A DNA stretch of 64,000 nucleotides from Glycine soja. Its lineage: Eukaryota > Streptophyta > Magnoliopsida > Fabales > Fabaceae. Below the pieces are notes generated by a model that made no database searches, was not told where the DNA came from, and was given only the letters and a program-made list of their open reading frames with translations. The position numbers were made by a program, and so were the translations under genes. Where the stretch lies: NCBI RefSeq assembly GCF_004193775.1, contig NC_041003.1, positions 30,308,263 through 30,372,262 on the forward strand, read 5' to 3'. Positions 54,803 through 64,000 of the stretch are shown here, piece after piece; the first letter of the stretch is position 1; each line of letters starts with the position of its first letter.

Positions 54803-56425
54803 TGTTGTATCAAGTGGCCTCGGAATAATTAAAAAGGGGGGTTGAATTAATTATTAATGTACCTTGACTAATTAAAACTTATCCTTCTTAATGTTACTAG
54901 ATTTAATTAGGCTTTTACTACCAAGTTAAGAAAGTAAAGAACAGTAATTGAAACTTAACCAAAAGCAAAAGCGATAATTAAAAGTGCACAACGGAAATTA
55001 AAAGTGTAGGGAAGAAGAAAACAAACACAAGAATTTTATACTGGTTCGGCAGCAACCCGTGTCTACATCCAGTCCCCAAGCAACCTGTGGTCCTTGAGAT
55101 TTCTTTCAACCTTGTAAAAACCTTTACAAGCAAAGATCCACAAGGGATGTACCCTTCCTTGTTCTCTTTGAACAACCAAGTGGATGTACCCTCCACCTGA
55201 ATTGATCCACAAGAGATGTACCCTCTCTTGTTCTCAGTTACAACAACCCAAGTAGATGTACCCTCTACTTGTACCACAAAGGATGTACCCTCCAATGTGT
55301 TAAGACAAAGGATCCTCAGGTGGTTAGTCCTTTGAATCTTTGTAAGGGGAAACAAAAGATATCTCAGGTTGTTAGTCCTTTGAAATCTTTTGTTTAAGGG
55401 AGGGGGAAGAATCAAAAGAATTCTCAGACTGAGTCCTTTTGAATTCTCTTGGAAAGGGAGAAGGGAGACACAAAACAATTCAGGCGGTTTTTCCTTCGTT
55501 CTTTTGGAAAAGGGAGAAGAGAGACACAAAAAGAATTCAGACAATTAGTCCTTGTTGAATTCTTTTTGGTAAAGAGAGAAGAGAATGAAAAGATATAGCA
55601 CACTTTTGTTTTCTGCAGAATTTTCACTTGCAGAAGAACAAGGTTTGGATAACAGAAAACTTAGAAAGCTTTTTGGCAAATGAAGAAGAAGAAAGATGAG
55701 AAGCAAAGGTTTCAAGATTTCTCAAAAGTTGTTCAAGAAGTTCTAAAAAGTTGTTAAAATGCAAGTCAAGGTCTTGCTTTTATAGACTCTTCATGTCTGG
55801 TCAAGAAAACCATTGGAAGAGTTATAACCTTGAGAAAATCTTGAGAAAACCATTGGAAGAGTTACATCTCTTGACTTTTTATTCAAAACTTGTCACTGGT
55901 AATCGATTACCATAACCATGTAATCGATTACACAAAGCATTTTATGAAAAGATGTGACTCTTCACAATTGAATTTGAATTTCAACGTTCAGATACACTGG
56001 TAATCGATTGCCAATATATTGTAATCGATTATACCATTTAAAATCATTTGGAACGTTGCAAATTCAGTTAAAACTTTTTGAAATCAAATTCTACCACTGG
56101 TAATCGATTACCAGAGAGTAAATACTCTGATAACTTAGAAAAAAATTGAGAAAACTTTTCTTGTAAAACAAAACTGTGCTATGTTTGGTTTTTGAAAAAT
56201 ATTTTTCAATACTTCCCTTTTGAAGTCTTGACTTGTTGCTTCTTGGTTTTTTCTGTTGAATCTTGAATTCATCTTCTCTTGAATTTTGATTCTTCTTGAT
56301 GTCTTTTCTTTAATCTTGATCTAGAACTTGTTGACTCAATCTTGACATCATTCTTTTGGGCTTTTTGTCATCATCAAAACTACTTGAATCATACTTGATT
56401 CATTATCATGAAGCTTGCTTCTACA
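54803..56425 (-). repeat. 3' LTR of an env-bearing Copia element
   Basis: 1623 bp. On the minus strand it starts TGTAGAAGCAAGCTTCATG at 56425, after the PPT, and ends ATACAACA at 54803. It is homologous to the solo LTR at 43820-45239. It carries TGGTAATCGATTACCA at 55897 and 56098, and a series of GGATGTACCCTC words. Confidence 0.88.
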
Positions 56426-56441
56426 ATCTCCCCTTTTTTTA
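56426..56441 (-). other. polypurine tract of the env-bearing Copia element
   Basis: The minus strand reads a run of A followed by GGGGAGAT directly against the LTR start TGT. The same GGGGAGAT/TGT junction is used by SIRE at 21384-21396, which supports membership of the same lineage. Confidence 0.8.
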
Positions 56442-56885
56442 TGATGACAACCCTGAAATCAAGAAACACATACACATTCTTTTTCCTAGTCGACCACTCA
56501 CTTAATTCTCCATATTTTCTCCCTTTGTTTTTGAGTTTAAGCTTCACTTGAAATTAAGTTATTTAATCATATGAGTTCTTGATTTAATCCCGATTTTCTC
56601 TCCCCATTTGGCATCAACAAAAGGCCAAAGTGCGTAAGAAATATAAAACATACATAAATGACTAATCATACAAGAGAAAAAAAAAACAATCAAACAAGAT
56701 AACTTAACCATTCATCAATCTTAGAAAGATAATACTTCATAGAATGTCATATAATCCAGAAAGTCATTCATAATAACCAAATAAAACTACTAATGCAGGA
56801 AGAAAAATACTAGTAAGTGTTTTTAAGACATAGCCAAATACATGACTTGAAATCAAAATACTAATAATATTAAAAATAATAAAAT

Positions 56886-57470
56886 CTAAGATGATGGTGG
56901 TGGTGGTGGTGGTGGTTGATCAAAGCATGTGCGGATGTAAGTGATATCTCCTTCAACCTTGGTGATCCTTGAGTCCATCTCATCAAATCGCATGTCCACT
57001 TGTAGTTCCAAAGCATCAAACTTTTCACCAACATAGGTTTGAAGACCATCAATCCTGTCTAAAATTCTCTGAAGGAGAGAGGAATCCTCTCCAACTGGTA
57101 AGTGTCCTTCATCATCAATGGGTTGAGCACCCTTTTTTACCCAAGAGCCATCATGCTCTTTGCGGTAACCAAAAGATGCAATCACAGTAGCACCGATCAA
57201 GAAGGATCTCTTGATTGGAACATAAGGCTCAGAATCAACAGGGATGTCAAAGTGTTGAAGGAAAAGAGTGACTATGTGTGGATATGGTAAAGGAGCATTT
57301 AATCGCAATGCCTTATGCATGCAATATCGGACTAAGTGTGCCCAATCAATTTGTCGGCCGGTATGAAAAGCCCACATGACAATAAGATCTTCTTCAGAAA
57401 CCTGTGCAAGGTTTGAAGATCTTGGAAGTAAAATACGCACAATGAGATAGTGAAGGATACTGATGCAATC
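56886..57470 (-). pseudogene. env-like ORF, C-terminal part
   Basis: About 195 codons on the minus strand, cut at 57470 by a Gypsy LTR. It contains VRYCMHKALRLNAPLPYPHIVTLF-like sequence and FGYRKEHDGSWV, which resemble the putative plant transposon protein domain also seen in the SIRE env-like ORF. An amphipathic coiled-coil (ILDRIDGLQTYVGEKFDAL) and a poly-Pro tail (PPPPPPPSS) follow. Its place between an internal region and the PPT/3' LTR matches env-like ORFs of the SIRE lineage. The intervening 56442-56885 is AT-rich spacer. Confidence 0.72.
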
Positions 57471-57788
57471 CTCCCTAGGAAAGGACAAGTTACCAGAGCC
57501 ATGAGCAAGAGGCTCCAAGGGGATTGGGCTAGAGTTGATAAAGAAGGCCTTAGGGTTCTCATGAACCTTAGGGTAGATTTTTGAGCCCATGGGCCAAGGT
57601 TGGGTCCACTCTTCTTTGTAAATAGTAGAATAGGTTGTTTTCTTCTTTTGGGCCTTGTATTTTGGCCGTTCTAGTAGTATAGGGTTTTAGCCTTGTATTT
57701 CAGGGCATTTTGAGTAGTCTTTGTAGTAGGATTTTTTTTTGTATTTTCATGTTTTTTTGTCATGGGGGAGAGCTTTGCTATTATAGGG

Positions 57789-57985
57789 GTGTGTAGCTAA
57801 GCTCTAGCTTCTCAAGGAAGCTTCTCAAGGAGGTGAACTTAGTTTTTAGATGGTGTGTGTAGCTAAGCTCTAGCTTCTCAAGGAAGCTTCTCAAGGAGGT
57901 GAGCTTAGTTTTTAGATGGGTGTGTGTAGCTAAACTCTAGCTTCTCAAGGAAGTTTTCTTAAGAAAGCTTCTCAAGGAAGCTACC
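57789..57985 (+). repeat. 66-bp repeats in the LTR U3
   Basis: AGCTAAGCTC or AGCTAAACTC recurs at 57795, 57861 and 57928, in units with CTAGCTTCTCAAGGAAGCTTCTC. They lie directly upstream of TATAAATAG at 57991 and so occupy the enhancer position of the LTR. Confidence 0.85.
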
Positions 57986-57990
57986 TAGTC

Positions 57991-57999
57991 TATAAATAG
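57991..57999 (+). promoter_or_regulatory. Gypsy LTR TATA box
   Basis: TATAAATAG, matching the boxes at 47491 and 51602 in related LTRs. Confidence 0.6.
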
Positions 58000-58354
58000 A
58001 AGCATGTGTAACACTTGTTGTAACTTTGATGAATGAAAGTCTTATGAGATACACTTCAAAGTTCCACTTCTTTCCCTCTTTTATTCCTTCAATTTCGTTC
58101 TCCTCCCTTCTCTCTTTCTTTTCCTCCATTAAAGCATCCTCTTCAAGCTTCTTATCCAAGGCAATTCTTGGTGGTGAAGCTCCTTCTTCCTTGGCTTATT
58201 CCCTAGTGGATGGTGCCTCCCCTATCCTCTTCTGCTTTGCCTTCCACTGCATCTCCATGGTGAAAAATCACCATTGAAGGACCTTATTGAAGCTCAAAGA
58301 TCCAGCCTCCATAGAAGCCCCACAAGCAAGCTTCCATCAAGTGGTAATCAGAGC

Positions 58355-60212
58355 ACAAGAGCTTCAAGTAGGTGCTCCTTAAACCTCCATTAATTTTTTT
58401 TCTTTACCTTCTCTTCCATTGTTGTTTCTTCATTTTTCTCCATGTATCTCCTCACATGTCTTGTTCTAAATGTTGTTAACATGATTCTTTAGAGTTTCCA
58501 CCGATTAAACTTGCTATAGAAGCTATATTTGATTTTCTATGGTTCAAATTTCTTGTTCTTGAACCATGAATTGTGTTGAGTTTAGGTTCCTTTGAGTTTT
58601 GTCTTGTTATTTTTTGTGGCTGAAACCTAAACCATAAAATTCTTACAAAAATATTAAAGTAGAAGAAAACCTCAAAAATCTAGAGTGACTTGTTCACCTA
58701 TTGTAGTTTTGTCATAGAAGTCATGTCTAGTCATGAAACTTGTCACATAAGATTTCTTATGTTGTGCTGAATTTTATTTTCTTGTTTCTTTGTCTAACTC
58801 ATTTGTTCATGAGTGGATGAAATTCTTTTAGCCTATTATTTTATTTGAGTCAAATCTTTCATGTTAATTAGTCCTTAACATGTTCATGCAAAATTCTTAG
58901 AGAGTCTTTGATTGTGAACCTTTTCTTGAACTTTTAGGTTTCTTTATGATTGTGTCTATTGTGAATTTGAGTTTCGGTGATTGAATTGCTGGCTGAAATG
59001 TTGATCCTAAGTGAATACTGAACTCCTAAAACTGTGGTAAACAATCCTAGTGAGTTCAACACACATAGGAAGGTTGAAAGTAAGCCCAAGGCAATCAATA
59101 TACCATGCTTAAAGAAACAAATCGCTGGTGCTGGCAGCTTGGACATACAAACTTGTAAAAATTACTGAGAATTGGTTACTTCGAATTTTGAGCTGAAATT
59201 TTTACTGCATTTTCTAGACATCTGGAAAAAAGTTATAAAAAAAGAAACAAGTGATTTTGATAAAAGGAAAAAATACGAAAAATCGCACAAGTTGGCAGGA
59301 AAATCAGTATCCAGAAAAAAAAGGTGAAAGGGAAGGGTGCTTGTTGTTTTGGCTCAAAATTTATTCTATAATTGGAAATTTCAATTCAAAATTAGTGTGA
59401 AGACAAGTGCCAAAGCTAGAGTTTTGTTGAGTCTTTTTTTCAGTTTTTTTTACTCTACTCTAGAGCCATTCTAAGTTTCTCTTTGAGTCCTAGCTTGCTT
59501 CTATGTCCTTTTCATTGCTTTAATTGTTGAATAATCCTTGAAAAATTGTCTTGTTAAAACTCCATTGGTTTAGCTTTCATTTCATTTTTTTTGGTCTTTG
59601 GTTATTGCTTGTCTCTTTGTTTCCTTGTTTGTGGGTTGCCATATAGGGAATTGGAAGGAGGATTGGTGCCATCCCTTGAAGAATTTGAGTCCAGAAGCAA
59701 GGGGCCAACCGCCTTAAGAGCTATTGGACTAAGAAGCACTCCAAATTGAGTGAATCACCAAAGAGAGAACAACCACCAAAATTGAGGACCGTTTTGTAAT
59801 TTTGTAATTTGCAATTTACTTACCTTCATTGCTTTCAAGTTTTTGTAACAAAAAGGCCTTTCATTGGAAGTGTGTTGGGAGCCTCCAATAGGTTACCAAA
59901 CTTCCATTTGTGTGTAATAATTTTAGGCAATTTTTGCTTAGGATAGTGAGTGTTTTGTTGGGAACCTTGAATGTGGTCATCCAAACACTCTTAGGATTCA
60001 CCTAGTTTACATTTCTTGCTTACTTTCATAGCTTATTTCTTTTACCTTCCATTGTCAAATCGCCTAGATAGCTTGCATTTTACCAATTAGTTTTTTTTTA
60101 CCTTATCTTTCACACCTCTTTTAGTGTTTATTTTGGCTAGTTTCAACCATAGTTTCTTTTACCTTTTGTTTTCAAACCTCCAACAAGAAAGAACCACAAC
60201 TTAGAAACCAAC
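58355..60212 (+). other. Gypsy 5' leader
   Basis: Non-coding leader homologous to 48628-50530. No conserved ORF. Confidence 0.6.
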
Positions 60213-60783
60213 ATGAGTCATCATTCAACTAGTGTTAATGATGAGGGTACTAGTCATAAGGACCCTCTATCTAGAATCTTAGATGAGTTGAGTTCTCTCA
60301 AGTTATGGAAAGAAAAACAAGAGAGAAAAGAAAAAGGAAAAAAAAGAGTGGAAGAAATAAGTCAAGATGAAAGAGAGAAAATAAGAGAGGACGAAAGAAT
60401 AAAAATAATAAAAGAAATGAAAAGAGAAAAACATGTCTCCTATAGTAGTCATGACTCTTGCAAGAGTTTAAGTGAAGAACTTAGCGACTATTATAGAGGG
60501 CGCCATAGTTCACATACTAAACATCACTCCCAAAGAAGGGAAAGGGATAGAAGACCTCAAGAGGTTAACATTAGTCTTCCATATTTCCATGGAAAAGATA
60601 ATGTTGAGGCCTACTTAGATTGGGAAATGAAGGTTGAACAACTCTTTGCTTGCCATCATATTAGCGAAGAGAGAAAAGTTCCATTGGCTACCCTTAGCTT
60701 TCAAGGGTATGCCCTCTATTGGTGGACTTCCCTAGTTAGGGAACAAAGGATTCATGGGGATCCTCCAGTAGAGTATTGGAATG
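60213..60783 (+). pseudogene. Gypsy gag, N-terminal 190 codons, interrupted
   Basis: Open from ATG at 60213. It has a Lys/Glu/Arg-rich helical segment (residues about 25-75), a Ser/His/Arg-rich linker, then the retrotransposon gag domain with LPYFHGKDNVEAYLDWEMK and ALYWWTSLVREQR. Unlike the copy at 50531 it has no frameshift or stop up to PVEYW. It is cut at 60783 by the SIRE LTR, so it is intact only up to the insertion. The true continuation lies beyond the window. Confidence 0.87.
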
Positions 60784-61907
60784 TGTTAGTGCTTAGCTCT
60801 ACGGAGTTTTAAAAGATTGGCTAAGATTTTGTTAAAACATAAGCACTTAGACAATGAAGGAAAGCTGGAGTTGCTGCACATGATGTCCAACGTTATGTCA
60901 AGGAATAAGATCGGGCTGCACAATGCACAAGGCAAGATAAAATGTCAAATGAAGAATTGAAGTTGCAGGATCCACGATGTCGGATACAATGTCCTGACAT
61001 CCTGCCCGAAAATACTGGAGTTGCTGCACAATGCATAAGTCAAGATAAAATGTCAAATGAAGCATTGAAGCTGCAGGATCCACGATGTCGGATACGATGT
61101 CCTGACATCTTGCCCGAAAATACTGGACACATAAATCTGTTATATCTTTAACAGATTATTGTGCAGTTAGCAAGAGATTAGATGATCTATCTTTAGGAAC
61201 GAATTAAAAGATAATTAAAGTTCGAATTTCAAAGTAGAAGAGTTCGTTCAGGGATTAAAGATTAAAGATAAAAACTAAAAGATCAAACTGTATCTTTTAG
61301 ATCTTTAAGTGCAGATTTTCAGGAAAATGATAGATCTCATCCAGCACAAGAAGTTGCAGCCCAGAAACGCACACTGCTATATAAACATGGAGGCTGCACG
61401 AGTTCTGTACCAAGTCCGGGATTGAAGAGTTATTTTGTGAGTTTTGGGACTTGAGTGTTTTGTGAGCCACCTTGATGGTACCCTAACATCAAGTGTTGGA
61501 CCTGAGTGTGTAGAGTTGATCTCTAGTGTGTAGGGTTGATCCCTTTTGTTCAGAGTTGATCTCTGGTGTGTCTTTGATTTATTTGTAAACACGGGAGTGT
61601 GGTTGAGAGGGAGTGAGCGGGGTTCTCATATCTAAGAGTGGCTCTTAGGTAGAGATCGCACGGGTAGTGGTTAGGTGAGAAGGTTGTAAACAGTGGCTGT
61701 TAGACCTTGAACTAACACTATTTTAGTGGATTTCCTCCCTGGCTTGGTAGCCCCCAGATGTAGGTGAGGTTGCACCGAACTGGGTTAACAATTCTCTTGT
61801 GTTATTTACTTGTTTAATCTGTTCATACAGTCAAAGACAATCTGCATGTTCTGAAGCGTGATGTCGTGACATCCTGTACGACATCTGTCCCCAGTATCAG
61901 AATTTCA
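60784..61907 (+). repeat. 5' LTR of the second SIRE element
   Basis: 1124 bp, compared with 1088 bp in the first element. It carries a 108-bp internal tandem duplication (CAGGATCC at 60966 and 61074), TATATAA at 61378-61384, an extra TGTAGGGTTGATC-type duplication near 61530-61560, and the terminal dyad at 61860-61873. Confidence 0.92.
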
Positions 61908-61965
61908 ATTGGTATCAGAGCAGGCACTCGAAATCACTGAGTGAGATCTAGGGAGATAAATTCTG

Positions 61966-64000
61966 ATGAACATGGAGAAAGAAGGAGGACCAGTGAACAG
62001 ACCACCAATTCTGGATGGGACCAACTATGAATACTGGAAAGCAAGGATGGTGGCCTTTCTCAAATCACTGGATAGCAGAACCTGGAAACCTGTCATCAAA
62101 GGCTGGGAACATCCCAAGATGCTGGACACAGAAGGAAAGCCCACTGATGAATTGAAGCCAGAAGAAGACTGGACTAAAGAAGAAGACGAATTGGCACTTG
62201 GAAACTCCAAAGCTTTGAATGCTCTATTCAATGGAGTTGACAAGAATATCTTCAGACTGATCAACACATGTACAGTGGCCAAGGATGCATGGGAGATCCT
62301 GAAAACCACTCATGAAGGAACCTCCAAAGTGAAGATGTCCAAATTGCAACTATTGGCTACAAAATTCGAAAATCTGAAGATGAAGGAGGAAGAGTGTATT
62401 CATGACTTCCACATGAACATTCTTGAAATTGCCAATGCTTGCACTGCCTTGGGAGAAAAGATGACAGACGAAAAGCTGGTGAGAAAGATCCTCAGATCCT
62501 TGCCTAAGAGATTTGACATGAAAGTCACTGCAATAGAGGAGGCCCAAGACATTTGCAACATGAGAGTAGATGAACTCATTGGTTCCCTTCAAACCTTTGA
62601 GCTAGGACTCTCGGATAGGGCTGAAAAGAAGAGCAAGAACTTGGCGTTCGTGTCCAATGATGAAGGAGAAGAAGATGAGTATGACCTGGATACTGATGAA
62701 GGTCTGACTAAGGCAGTTGTGCTCCTTGGAAAGAAGTTCAACAAAGTGCTGAACAGAATGGACAGGAGGCAGAAACCACATGTCCAGAACATCCCTTTCG
62801 ACATCAGGAAAGGTAGCAAATACCAGAAAAGGTCAGATGAAAAGCCCAGTCACAGCAAAGGAATTCAATGCCATGGGTGTGAAGGCTATGGACACATCAT
62901 AGCTGAATGTCCCACTCATCTCAAGAAGCAGAGGAAAGGACTTTCTGTATGTCGGTCTGATGATACAGAGAGTGAACAAGAAAGTGATTCTGACAGAGAT
63001 GTAAATGCACTCACTGGGAGATTTGAATCTGCTGAAGATTCAAGTGATACAGATAGTGAAATCACTTTTGATGAGCTTGCTATATCCTATAGAAAACTAT
63101 GCATCAAAAGTGAGAAGATCCTTCAGCAAGAAGCACAACTGAAGAAGGTCATTGCAGATCTGGAGGCTGAGAAGGAGGCACATGAAGAGGAGATCTCTGA
63201 ACTTAAAGGAGAAATTGGCTTTCTGAATTCTAAACTGGAAAATATGACAAAGTCAATAAAGATGCTGAATAAAGGCTCAGATGTGCTTGATGAGGTGCTA
63301 CAGCTTGGGAAGAATGTTGGAAACCAGAGAGGACTTGGATTTAATCATAAGTCTGCTGGCAGAACAACCATGACAGAATTTGTTCCTGCCAAAAACAGCA
63401 CTGGAGCCACGATGTCACAACATCGGTCTCGACATCATGGAACGCAGCAGAAAAGGAGCAAAAGAAAGAAGTGGAGGTGTCACTACTGTGGCAGGTATGG
63501 TCACATAAAGCCCTTTTGCTATCATTTGCATGGCCATCCACATCATGGAACTCAAGGGAGCAGCAGTGGAAGGAAGATGATGTGGGTTCCAAAACACAAG
63601 ACTGTTAGTCTTGTTGTTCATACTTCACTTAGAGCATCAGCTAAGGAAGCTTGGTACCTAGATAGCGGTTGTTCCAGACACATGACAGGAGTCAAAGAAT
63701 TCCTGATGAACATTGAACCTTGCTCCACTAGCTATGTGACATTTGGAGATGGTTCTAAAGGAAAGATCACTGGAATGGGAAAGCTAGTCCATGATGGACT
63801 TCCTAGTCTGGACAAAGTACTGCTGGTGAAGGGACTGACTGCAAACTTGATCAGCATCAGTCAGCTGTGTGATGAAGGATTCAATGTAAACTTCACAAAG
63901 TCAGAATGCTTGGTGACAAATGAGAAGAGTGAAGTTCTAATGAAGGGCAGCAGATCAAAGGACAACTGCTACCTATGGACACCTCAAGAAACCAGTTACT
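61966..64000 (+). CDS. SIRE gag-pol, N-terminal 678 codons
   Basis: I read the frame codon by codon from ATG at 61966 to the window end and found no stop. Gag zinc knuckles are [14 protein letters not shown] and [14 protein letters not shown] (Lys changed to Ile and Arg relative to the first element). The protease motif [10 protein letters not shown] is intact. Differences from the first copy are substitutions only, many silent, for example Ala to Pro near codon 43 and Asp to Ala just before the protease WYLDSG. Integrase, RT and RNase H lie beyond the window. It is probably another coding-competent element. Confidence 0.93.
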   Translation, partial: MNMEKEGGPVNRPPILDGTNYEYWKARMVAFLKSLDSRTWKPVIKGWEHPKMLDTEGKPTDELKPEEDWTKEEDELALGNSKALNALFNGVDKNIFRLINTCTVAKDAWEILKTTHEGTSKVKMSKLQLLATKFENLKMKEEECIHDFHMNILEIANACTALGEKMTDEKLVRKILRSLPKRFDMKVTAIEEAQDICNMRVDELIGSLQTFELGLSDRAEKKSKNLAFVSNDEGEEDEYDLDTDEGLTKAVVLLGKKFNKVLNRMDRRQKPHVQNIPFDIRKGSKYQKRSDEKPSHSKGIQCHGCEGYGHIIAECPTHLKKQRKGLSVCRSDDTESEQESDSDRDVNALTGRFESAEDSSDTDSEITFDELAISYRKLCIKSEKILQQEAQLKKVIADLEAEKEAHEEEISELKGEIGFLNSKLENMTKSIKMLNKGSDVLDEVLQLGKNVGNQRGLGFNHKSAGRTTMTEFVPAKNSTGATMSQHRSRHHGTQQKRSKRKKWRCHYCGRYGHIKPFCYHLHGHPHHGTQGSSSGRKMMWVPKHKTVSLVVHTSLRASAKEAWYLDSGCSRHMTGVKEFLMNIEPCSTSYVTFGDGSKGKITGMGKLVHDGLPSLDKVLLVKGLTANLISISQLCDEGFNVNFTKSECLVTNEKSEVLMKGSRSKDNCYLWTPQETSY

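Larger units (their letters stand above)
57471..60783 (+). mobile_element. Gypsy element, left part
   Basis: LTR 57471-58339 (869 bp, TGATGCAATCC to TTCCATCA), PBS TGGTAATCAGAGC at 58342, leader, then gag from 60213. It is interrupted at 60783 by the second SIRE element; its 3' half is outside the window. It is a relative of the inner Gypsy element at 47754 but a different subfamily. It inserted into the env-like ORF of the Copia element (preceding bases GATAC). Confidence 0.88.
60784..64000 (+). mobile_element. second SIRE1-type element, left part
   Basis: LTR 60784-61907, PBS at 61910 and gag-pol from 61966 open to the window edge. It inserted into Gypsy gag after GGAATG, so the predicted target duplication is GAATG at 60779-60783; the right copy is outside. 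It is collinear with the first SIRE element from 13972 with a constant offset of 47994, so no net indels. Confidence 0.93.

Noticed and set aside
54978..55544. 188-codon minus ORF in the Copia LTR
   Set aside because: It arises from repeated GGATGTACCCTC words in the LTR. Homologous positions in 43820-45239 are not open in the same way and no domain is visible.
60784..64000. Second SIRE copy as an assembly duplicate of the first
   Set aside because: LTR length differs (1124 versus 1088 bp), the internal duplications have different boundaries, the insertion site differs and coding differences are spread along its length.

Overview
The window is plant nuclear DNA that is almost entirely nested transposable elements and gene relics. 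Several features point to a legume, most likely soybean (Glycine): a full-length SIRE1-type Copia element with an env-like ORF, LTRs built from dispersed TGGTAATCGATTACCA and GCGCTTAGCGC motifs, Ogre/Tat-like and Athila-like Gypsy elements, and a CYP93-like P450 fragment. I recognise no intact host gene. The only intact long coding regions belong to two SIRE1-type elements.

Layout. 1-12516 is an Ogre/Tat-like Gypsy element on the minus strand: a 5' LTR at 10427-12516, a PBS at 10409-10424, a broken gag at about 7080-8760 and no recognisable pol. Its distal half is made of tandem arrays: 128 bp x3, about 73 copies of a 24-bp unit, a 190-bp duplication, and a 325-bp higher-order array at 1-1525. 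12517-25532 is an Athila-like Gypsy relic on the minus strand. It is split by a complete, young SIRE1-type element at 12826-22483 (5-bp TSD GTTCC, two 1088-bp LTRs with 4 differences, gag-pol, a leaky-type stop, env-like ORF). 25603-27681 is a CACTA (TNP2) transposase relic, 28567-28879 a near-perfect foldback, and 29518-31302 a solo Ogre-like LTR with TSD GAATG. 32044-33241 is a PPR pseudogene cut by an unclassified repeat. 38966-40381 is an LTR, followed by a P450 fragment, a CACTA terminus and a 2-oxoglutarate dioxygenase pseudogene.

From 42929 to the right edge everything is nested. A minus-strand Copia element sits in the dioxygenase exon. It carries a solo LTR (43820-45239, TSD CTTTA), a Gypsy solo LTR that itself contains another Gypsy element (47754-51917, TSD CAAAG), and an Ogre-like LTR at 53900. 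That LTR is cut by another env-bearing Copia element (54803), which is cut by a Gypsy element (57471), which is cut by a second SIRE1-type element (60784 to the window end).

The signals I consider most unusual are RNA- or DNA-structural, not coding. Hairpins in the Ogre-like LTRs share a conserved loop while their stems co-vary. The same element's tandem arrays have monomers that each fold into a hairpin with compensatory changes. A GATGT-N4-ACATC dyad is scattered through the LTRs, coding regions and 3' spacer of SIRE. These are read by eye; no folding or database search was run.
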